Part shown: one piece after another, positions 1 through 4,901 of the stretch
How positions within the stretch are numbered: the stretch's first letter is position 1
Layout: every line of letters begins with the position of its first letter
DNA from: an uncultured Parabacteroides sp.
Lineage (GTDB): Bacteria > Bacteroidota > Bacteroidia > Bacteroidales > Tannerellaceae
NCBI GenBank assembly: GCA_937890135.1
Contig: CALBYC010000224.1
Coordinates: 1 to 6,144, forward strand
Direction: 5' to 3'
Length of the DNA: 6,144 nucleotides
Notes under the pieces: generated by a model
Database searches by the model: none
What the model was told of the DNA's origin: nothing
The model's input: the letters and a program-made list of their open reading frames with translations, nothing else
Made by a program: the position numbers and the translations under genes

Positions 1-480
1 AAACGTTTCATGTACGAAGAGTCGTTCCGCACGCCATTGATCATCCGCTACCCGGGCAAGAAACAAGGGCTGGAGAACCATGACCTGGTACAAAACATCG
101 ACTTCGCCCCTACCTACCTGGACATCGCGGGCATAGAGAAACCGGAATGCATGTCCGGCACCTCCCTTGTCCCGCTGCTGGACGGAGCGACCCCGGAAAA
201 CTGGCGGGATTGCCTCTATTATCATTATTACGACTACCCCGCCATCCACATGGTTCGCCGTCACGACGGAGTACGGGACAAACGATACAAGCTCATCCAT
301 TTCTATGGCGGAAAGGACGAAAGGAACGATGCGGTCAATTGCAATGAATTGTACGATTTGCAGTCAGACCCGAACGAGACGAACAACCTCTTCGGCAACC
401 CCGATTACAAAGAGGTCCAAGAAAGGCTGGCAGAGAAGTTGGATAGTTTCCGGACAGACCTGAAGGTGGATGAATATTAA
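1..480 (+). CDS. Sulfatase, C-terminal fragment (5' end outside window)
   Basis: The frame is open from base 1, so the gene begins upstream; the ATG at 10 is internal, preceded by Lys-Arg-Phe. About 159 residues are visible. They match the end of a type I (formylglycine-dependent) sulfatase: the ESFRTPLIIRYPG segment, then the QNIDFAPTYLDIAGI and MSGTSLVPLL segments, and the closing ELYDLQSDPNETNNL stretch typical of the C-terminal subdomain. The HMVRRHDGVRDKRYKLIHFY region recalls Bacteroides sulfatases of the N-acetylglucosamine-6-sulfatase type (SulfAtlas S1_11), but that is from memory. The family removes sulfate esters from host or dietary glycans, usually in the periplasm or at the surface. 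The signal peptide, the Cys/Ser converted to formylglycine and most metal ligands lie outside the window, so activity and substrate cannot be judged. The gene ends with TAA, convergent with the peptidase gene, and shows no damage in the visible part. Confidence 0.93.
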   Translation, partial: KRFMYEESFRTPLIIRYPGKKQGLENHDLVQNIDFAPTYLDIAGIEKPECMSGTSLVPLLDGATPENWRDCLYYHYYDYPAIHMVRRHDGVRDKRYKLIHFYGGKDERNDAVNCNELYDLQSDPNETNNLFGNPDYKEVQERLAEKLDSFRTDLKVDEY

Positions 481-527
481 TCGCCCTGCCCCTGCGGCGT
501 TTTAAGATTTTGGTCGCTATCTTTCAC

Positions 528-573
528 AAAAACGGACGTGACGATTGGAAACGATCGCCACGTCCGTTTGTTT
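528..573. terminator. Bidirectional intrinsic terminator between convergent genes
   Basis: The 11-base arm 530-540 (AAACGGACGTG) is perfectly complementary to 559-569. A further CGAT/ATCG pairing is possible inside, across an A-C mismatch. Read rightward the stem runs into TTTGTTT; read leftward it ends in five T. It lies 50 bases after the sulfatase stop and 20 bases after the peptidase stop, which suits termination of both transcripts. The leftward tail looks the stronger. Function is inferred from structure and position. Confidence 0.75.
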
Positions 574-588
574 CATTCATCTCGTCCA

Positions 589-2622
589 TCACCAGATAGC
601 CACACGGTCTTCCGGAGCTACGTACATCGGGTCATCGGGAGTGATATGGAATGCGTCATACCAAGCCTGGACATGAGGCAAAGCTCCGTTCACACGCCAT
701 TTCCCCAATGAGTGAGGGTCCGACTTCGTATAAACGCGAATCTGCTCGTCGCGGATATTCTGAGCCCACAAGGTAGCATAAGCCAAGAAGAAGCGTTGTT
801 CCGGAGTAAAGCCGTCCTTGTCGCCCAACGGATTATCCTTCATCACGTTCTGCAAAGCCTGATAAGCCACCATCAATCCCCCGTGGTCGGCCAGGTTTTC
901 ACCTAACGTCAACTCTCCGTTGGCATTCAAGTCCGGCAACACCTTAATCTTATTAAAGAAGTCAACCATGACCTTGGCGCGCTCCTCGAATTTCTGCGCA
1001 TCGGAAGCCGTCCACCAATCTTTCAGGTTACCGTCCTTGTCGAACTGGCGGCCTTGGTCGTCGAACCCGTGCGTCATCTCATGCCCTATCACGACACCGA
1101 TGGCACCGTAGTTCATGGCATCGTCTGCCTCCATGTCAAAGAAAGGATACTGGAGGATAGCGGCCGGGAAACAGATTTCGTTGGTCGTGGGATTGTAGTA
1201 AGCGTTGATGGTCTGCGGACTCATCAACCATTCGTCCACGTCTACCGGCTTGCCCACCCGGTTCATATTGTCGGCCAGGTTCCACGCAGAAACCCGCACG
1301 ATGTTTGCCCAATAAGAATCCTTGGCAATGTCCAAGGAAGAATAATCCTTCCACTTGTCCGGATAACCAATCTTGACACGGAACGTGCCCAGTTTCTCCA
1401 TGGCCTTCATCTTGGTCGTGTCGCTCATCCACTCCTGCGCCTGGATGCGCTCGCCCAAAGCTACCTGCAAATTCTTGACCAATCCGACCATGCGCTCCTT
1501 GGCGGCAGCCGGGAAGTACTTCTTGACGTATATCTGGCCGACAGCTTCGCCCAAAGAGCCGTTGACCGTGTTGATGGCACGTTTCCAACGGGGCTGGTTC
1601 TCTTGCTTGCCGGAAAGGGTCTTGCCATAGAAATCGAATTTCTCATCCACAAACTCGTCGCTCAAGAAACTCGCCGCCGCGTCGATCAAGTTCCATTGGA
1701 TATAGGCGATATGCTTCTCAACCGGCAACTTTTCTATCAGCCTGCCGACCTCTTTGATGGCATCGACCTGGCCCACGCTTACTTCCGTCACGCCCTTGGC
1801 ACCCAGTCCGTCCACATAAGCATCCCAATCAATGCCTGCGAAATCCTTCTTCAAATCCTCGAAAGACATCTTATGGTAGTTCGCGGCAGGGTTTCTCAAC
1901 TCCACGGCACCCAAAGAAGCCTGGGCGATGGCGGTTTCTATTTCCATCACAGCCTCCATGTTCTTCCGCGCCTCTTCTTCGCCGAAACCGGCCAACTTGA
2001 AAGAATTGACTATGTGCCGGCGGTATTTGTCCCGTATGTCCAAAGTGACAGAATCCGAATCCAAATAATAGTCTTTCTGTCCCAGGTTGATTCCTCCTTG
2101 GTAAATCTGGAACAGGTTCATCTTACTGTTCATGACATCCGCCTCGACCGATGCAACAAAATAACAAGCCACGCCTTGCCGGTACAGGTCGGCCACCAGC
2201 GGAATAATCTCTTGCTTCTGGCGAATGGAAGCAATCCTGTCCAACTGCTCCCGGATAGGTTCAGAACCGTCGTTGTTAAGTTTCACGCTATCCAAAGCCA
2301 GATTGTACAGATCGGCGATTTTCTGAGCGACAGATCCTTGAGGCTGCTCCTGCGCCGCAATGTCCCCGATAAGCTCCTTCAAGCGGGTCTTGTTCTGTTC
2401 ATCCAATACGTTGAACACTCCGAACGTGGAATATTGCGCAGTCAACGGGTGGTTCTTGATCCATCCCCCACAAGCATACTGGTAAAAATCCGTTCCAACA
2501 GAAGCCGTCGTATCCATGTTGGCCAAGTCCAAACCGACTTCCTTGTCGCTCTTTCGTTCATTACAACTTGCCAGCAACAAAGCAGAAAACACTGCCACTG
2601 GCAAAATACGTTTAAAATCCAT
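589..2622 (-). CDS. M13 family zinc metallopeptidase (neprilysin/PepO-like) lipoprotein
   Basis: This is a complete 677-residue protein, the usual length for the family. A signal sequence ends in the lipobox LASC (residues 17-20), so it is probably lipidated on Cys20 and anchored in an envelope membrane. The N-terminal M13 domain starts at about residue 40 (DFYQYACGGWI). The catalytic domain is fully equipped: NAYYNP (473-478, substrate-binding Asn-Ala), HEMTH (zinc ligands His514 and His518, catalytic Glu515), ENLAD (third ligand Glu575, Asp579), and His637 with Arg643, spaced as in the transition-state His/Arg pair of neprilysin. The C-terminus is VAIW, where eukaryotic members end in CxxW; the missing Cys is normal for bacterial members. 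M13 enzymes cut on the amino side of hydrophobic residues in oligopeptides, so a role in peptide processing or nutrition is likely but the substrate is unknown. The start is supported by the signal peptide and by a promoter 50 bases upstream. It is transcribed alone, divergent from the thioredoxin gene. Confidence 0.97.
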   Translation of the reverse strand: MDFKRILPVAVFSALLLASCNERKSDKEVGLDLANMDTTASVGTDFYQYACGGWIKNHPLTAQYSTFGVFNVLDEQNKTRLKELIGDIAAQEQPQGSVAQKIADLYNLALDSVKLNNDGSEPIREQLDRIASIRQKQEIIPLVADLYRQGVACYFVASVEADVMNSKMNLFQIYQGGINLGQKDYYLDSDSVTLDIRDKYRRHIVNSFKLAGFGEEEARKNMEAVMEIETAIAQASLGAVELRNPAANYHKMSFEDLKKDFAGIDWDAYVDGLGAKGVTEVSVGQVDAIKEVGRLIEKLPVEKHIAYIQWNLIDAAASFLSDEFVDEKFDFYGKTLSGKQENQPRWKRAINTVNGSLGEAVGQIYVKKYFPAAAKERMVGLVKNLQVALGERIQAQEWMSDTTKMKAMEKLGTFRVKIGYPDKWKDYSSLDIAKDSYWANIVRVSAWNLADNMNRVGKPVDVDEWLMSPQTINAYYNPTTNEICFPAAILQYPFFDMEADDAMNYGAIGVVIGHEMTHGFDDQGRQFDKDGNLKDWWTASDAQKFEERAKVMVDFFNKIKVLPDLNANGELTLGENLADHGGLMVAYQALQNVMKDNPLGDKDGFTPEQRFFLAYATLWAQNIRDEQIRVYTKSDPHSLGKWRVNGALPHVQAWYDAFHITPDDPMYVAPEDRVAIW

Positions 2623-2672
2623 ACCTCTTTTATATTAATAAATACTAAATATATAGCCGCACGTTTACACTG

Positions 2673-2680
2673 CAAAGGTA
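2673..2680 (-). promoter_or_regulatory. Bacteroidetes-type -7 promoter element for the M13 peptidase
   Basis: On the minus strand this reads TACCTTTG, an exact match to the Bacteroidetes -7 consensus TAnnTTTG. Transcription would begin near 2666, giving a leader of about 45 bases, mostly A/T, before the ATG at 2622. No clear TTTG -33 box is seen at the usual distance, so the promoter may be weak or activator-assisted. AGAGG ends only one base before the ATG, too close to act as a normal ribosome binding site. Confidence 0.6.
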
Positions 2681-2723
2681 GATGTTTTTTCATTCGCCCC
2701 CTCATTTTTTCCTTCTTTCACGC

Positions 2724-2752
2724 TTGACTATGGCAACTTTCTATTAAATTTG
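2724..2752 (+). promoter_or_regulatory. Bacteroidetes-type promoter for the thioredoxin gene
   Basis: A -33-like TTG (2724-2726) is separated by 18 bases from TAAATTTG (2745-2752), an exact TAnnTTTG -7 element. Transcription would start around 2758, about 18 bases before the ATG at 2776. This decides the start codon: an in-frame GTG at 2752 overlaps the -7 box and would lie upstream of the transcript. Confidence 0.65.
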
Positions 2753-2775
2753 TGGAAATTTTAAATCATTGGGAC

Positions 2776-3246
2776 ATGAAACATTTCAAAAGCCTTTTAT
2801 TATATGCGCTCATGCTCGGTCTGACATGCAGTACGGCATTCGCCTGCAACCCCACGGCTAAGGAGGCACCAGCAGACAAGAAAGGAGAAATCATCCATCT
2901 TACCAAAGCAGAATTCCTCTCCAAAGTTTTCAATTATGAAAAGAATCCCGACAAATGGGTGTACGAAGGAAATCTCCCGTGCATCGTGGATTTTTATGCC
3001 GACTGGTGCGGCCCATGCAAAGCCATCTCCCCTATCTTGGCAGAGCTGTCCGAACAATATAAAGGGAAAATCATCATTTACAAAATAAACGTAGACAAAG
3101 AAAAAGAATTAGCCGGAACATTTGGGATACAAAGCATCCCCTCTATCTTGTTCATCCCCAAGAACGGCAAGCCCACCATGTCGTTAGGGGCCATGTCCAA
3201 AGAGGATTTCACCCAAAACATCGAGAAGCTTTTACTAAAAAAATAA
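2776..3246 (+). CDS. trxP: Periplasmic thioredoxin, TrxP-like
   Basis: The protein has 156 residues from the ATG at 2776. An N-terminal hydrophobic signal (about residues 5-23) ends in AFA-C, so it is exported. Cleavage could be by signal peptidase I after Ala23; lipidation of Cys24 is less likely because the lipobox is poor. A single thioredoxin domain follows (about 38-156), with the WCGPC redox site at 77-81 and the cis-proline of IQSIPSI at Pro122. The pre-domain segment (IIHLTKAEFL...NPDKWVYEGNLP) and the IYKINVDKE and FGIQSIPSI stretches resemble B. fragilis TrxP as I remember it; the symbol rests on that resemblance. TrxP-type proteins reduce, and can help shuffle, disulfides in the periplasm. 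Cys69 is an extra cysteine in the strand before the active site. The gene appears to be monocistronic: no neighbour is close on the same strand, and the next gene starts 245 bases later with its own promoter. Confidence 0.94.
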   Translation: MKHFKSLLLYALMLGLTCSTAFACNPTAKEAPADKKGEIIHLTKAEFLSKVFNYEKNPDKWVYEGNLPCIVDFYADWCGPCKAISPILAELSEQYKGKIIIYKINVDKEKELAGTFGIQSIPSILFIPKNGKPTMSLGAMSKEDFTQNIEKLLLKK

Positions 3247-3373
3247 AAATAAAGACGTATCGCTGCATCTTTTTCTTTTTCCTCTGCATCATGTAGAAAA
3301 AGACAGCATCAACGAATGTCTTATATCGAATGTTAAAGTCTATGTATTTGCAATGACTTTGACGGCGAATGAT

Positions 3374-3381
3374 TATTTTTG
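3374..3381 (+). promoter_or_regulatory. Putative -7 promoter element for the 3492-6144 unit
   Basis: TATTTTTG matches the TAnnTTTG consensus exactly. TTTG at 3347-3350 could be the -33 box, but its 23-base spacing is a little long; a second TTTG at 3358-3361 is too near at 12 bases. A start near 3387 would leave a leader of about 105 bases before the ATG at 3492. In that leader CCTTTTA (3429-3435) can pair with TAAAAGG (3456-3462), a weak hairpin with a 20-base loop. Confidence 0.55.
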
Positions 3382-3478
3382 TACAAATGATTGCCTTACA
3401 AGAACAAAGCACTGCCTGCCGCATTAAACCTTTTACTGCGCGCTCAGTCTTATTCTAAAAGGCGATGAACTAAACAAT

Positions 3479-3483
3479 AGGAG
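3479..3483 (+). promoter_or_regulatory. Strong Shine-Dalgarno sequence before the 3492 gene
   Basis: AGGAG lies 8 bases before the ATG at 3492, in an A/T-rich context. Genes in the Bacteroidetes usually lack good Shine-Dalgarno sequences, and neither the thioredoxin gene nor the barrel gene in this window has one. It fixes the start codon and suggests efficient translation of this gene. Confidence 0.6.
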
Positions 3484-3491
3484 ATACATAT

Positions 3492-4874
3492 ATGAAGCCT
3501 ACTAAACTAACATCTTGGATGATGATGCTAATCTTTGTTTTGGGTGGGACAACTGCAAAAGCACAATATTTCGATGATATTTATTACTCTTCGAAAAAAA
3601 AGGCTGCAAATAAAGAAGTTTCCGACAAAGAAACAAGGCTTTCTCATCATGAAGACGAACAAAGCGAAGGAGTAGAGCCTACGCTTACTTCCAGTTATAC
3701 GCGTTCCGGCAGCACTTATACCGATTACGACAGGAGCGTGGATGAATATAACAGACGCTATTCTTCTGATGAAGAATGGCATGACAACGACAACTATCAG
3801 GACGGCCAAAAGACAAAGGTGACAGTCAAGCCGGAGAGACGTTCCGACTTGGAATACAGCGAACGCATCGTCCGCTACCACTCGCCCAGTAAAATATCGA
3901 TTGTCGGTGCAGACCAGGTCGATTTATTCGTAAATGACGGTTACTATTCCTATGATTACGGGACAGACTACTCCGATGGTTCCGCCAATGTGTCTGTGAA
4001 CATCAACATGGGTTCACCTTGGTATTCTTGGGGCGGATGGTACGACCCCTGGTTCTACAGACCTTGGGGAGGATATTATTCGTCTTGGTGGTATCGTCCT
4101 TATTCATGGGGCTGGGGCGGATGGTATGCAGGCTGGTATGACCCGTGGTATGACCCATGGTGGGGACCTTCATGGGGCTGGGGCGGATGGTACGGAGGCT
4201 GGTACGGCGCTCATTGGGGTGGCGGATGGCATCATCATGACCATTTCGCACACGCGCCACATTATTATTGGAACGGACGCTCTTCAGCAGGAAGATACAC
4301 ATCAGGCCGGAACGCATATCAAAACAATTTACGAGGCAATTCATTCGCATCCGGCAGAAACGCAGGAAGCATGACATCCTCTTCCGGCAGGTCATCCGGA
4401 AGATTCACTTCAGGCACCCATGCTTCTTCCTTGCGCTCCGATGGCAACAATGGCAGGGGAAGCGGACGTTATTCATCCAACAACTCTTCCTCGTTACGTT
4501 CAAACGGCGGAGTTTCTTCGACAGGAAGAGGCAGTGGCCGGTATTCAAGTGGCACAAACAGCACATCTGCAGGCCGCAGCAATGGAATAAGCTCTTCCAC
4601 GCCAAGGACTCGCATGAGCACAGGTTCTTCATCCTACTCGGGCGGGCGTTCGTCCGGACGAAGCAGCATCTCTTCGGGACGCGGAAGCAGTTCGATAAAC
4701 AACAGAAACTCCTATACACCTTCGCGCAGCAATGCTACGACTCGTTCCTATAGCGCTCCAGCAAGTTCAGGCCGCTCCGGCGGATCATTCAGCAGCGGCA
4801 GCATGGGAGGCGGTGGCCGCTCTGGCGGAGGAAGCGTTGGAGGCAGCGGTCGCGGTGGCGGACGTGGAAGATAA
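3492..4874 (+). CDS. Exported low-complexity protein: Trp/Gly/Tyr block plus Arg/Ser/Gly tail
   Basis: I do not recognise a family for this 460-residue protein. Residues 1-24 form a signal peptide ending in AKA before Gln25, so it should be exported. Residues 26-134 are hydrophilic and charged, rich in Asp, Glu, Ser and Tyr. Residues 135-174 (SIVGADQVDLFVNDG onward) look like the only part with ordinary strand-like sequence. Residues 175-260 are extraordinary: 21 Trp in 84 residues (177-260) among Gly, Tyr, Pro and Asp, with a 22-residue internal repeat (SWGWGGWY at 205-212 and 227-234) and a His cluster at 247-256. Residues 261-460 contain 27 Arg, no Lys, no Glu and one Asp, in Ser/Gly/Asn-rich sequence ending GGGRGR. 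The protein has no Cys. The composition suggests a disordered or self-associating envelope or surface protein; that is inference. The gene is followed after 27 bases by the barrel gene, so the two are probably co-transcribed. An unbroken frame, a signal peptide and a ribosome binding site argue it is real. Confidence 0.9.
   Translation: MKPTKLTSWMMMLIFVLGGTTAKAQYFDDIYYSSKKKAANKEVSDKETRLSHHEDEQSEGVEPTLTSSYTRSGSTYTDYDRSVDEYNRRYSSDEEWHDNDNYQDGQKTKVTVKPERRSDLEYSERIVRYHSPSKISIVGADQVDLFVNDGYYSYDYGTDYSDGSANVSVNINMGSPWYSWGGWYDPWFYRPWGGYYSSWWYRPYSWGWGGWYAGWYDPWYDPWWGPSWGWGGWYGGWYGAHWGGGWHHHDHFAHAPHYYWNGRSSAGRYTSGRNAYQNNLRGNSFASGRNAGSMTSSSGRSSGRFTSGTHASSLRSDGNNGRGSGRYSSNNSSSLRSNGGVSSTGRGSGRYSSGTNSTSAGRSNGISSSTPRTRMSTGSSSYSGGRSSGRSSISSGRGSSSINNRNSYTPSRSNATTRSYSAPASSGRSGGSFSSGSMGGGGRSGGGSVGGSGRGGGRGR
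4103..4205 (+). repeat. Direct repeat, 37-base unit, 66-base offset, in the Trp-rich block
   Basis: Bases 4103-4126 and 4169-4192 are identical over 24 positions (beginning TTCATGGGGCTGG). The match extends to 37 bases (4103-4139 and 4169-4205) with three mismatches. The 66-base offset equals 22 codons, so the repeat keeps frame and encodes SWGWGGWY followed by A/G-GWY. It looks like a recent internal duplication that enlarged the Trp-rich block. Confidence 0.85.
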
Positions 4875-4901
4875 TTACAGAATCAGTTATTTTGGACAGC
4901 A

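Noticed and set aside
482..503. CGCC/GGCG hairpin followed by TTTT just after the sulfatase stop
   Set aside because: The stem is only 4 base pairs with a 10-base loop; the much stronger hairpin at 530-569 is the better terminator.
1054..2727. A 557-codon open frame on the plus strand, antisense to the M13 peptidase
   Set aside because: The opposite strand encodes a complete peptidase with all catalytic motifs. The antisense product is His/Arg/Val-rich with no recognisable domain, its ATG lies inside the peptidase gene, and it runs into the divergent promoter region. It is a side effect of codon usage.
2752..2775. GTG at 2752 as start of the thioredoxin gene
   Set aside because: The GTG overlaps an exact -7 promoter box, and starting at the ATG at 2776 gives a cleaner signal peptide (MKHFKSLLLYALM).
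3263..3290. Direct repeat CTGCATC 21 bases apart
   Set aside because: Seven bases and only two copies in an A/T-rich spacer can be chance; no other sign of an operator.
3275..3302. CTTTTTC/GAAAAAG inverted repeat after the thioredoxin gene as a terminator
   Set aside because: The stem is 7 base pairs, mostly A-T, with a 14-base loop and no T-run after it; too weak to call.
4003..4753. Long open frames in other phases of the low-complexity gene (4003-4395 minus, 4268-4753 plus, 4405-4719 minus)
   Set aside because: They arise from the skewed Gly/Ser/Arg codon composition of the real gene, lack ribosome binding sites or signals, and show no domain-like sequence.
4888..4895. TTATTTTG as a -7 promoter box for the barrel gene
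   Set aside because: It has one mismatch to TAnnTTTG, no -33 partner at the right distance, and would put the transcript start on the ATG itself; read-through from the upstream gene is simpler.
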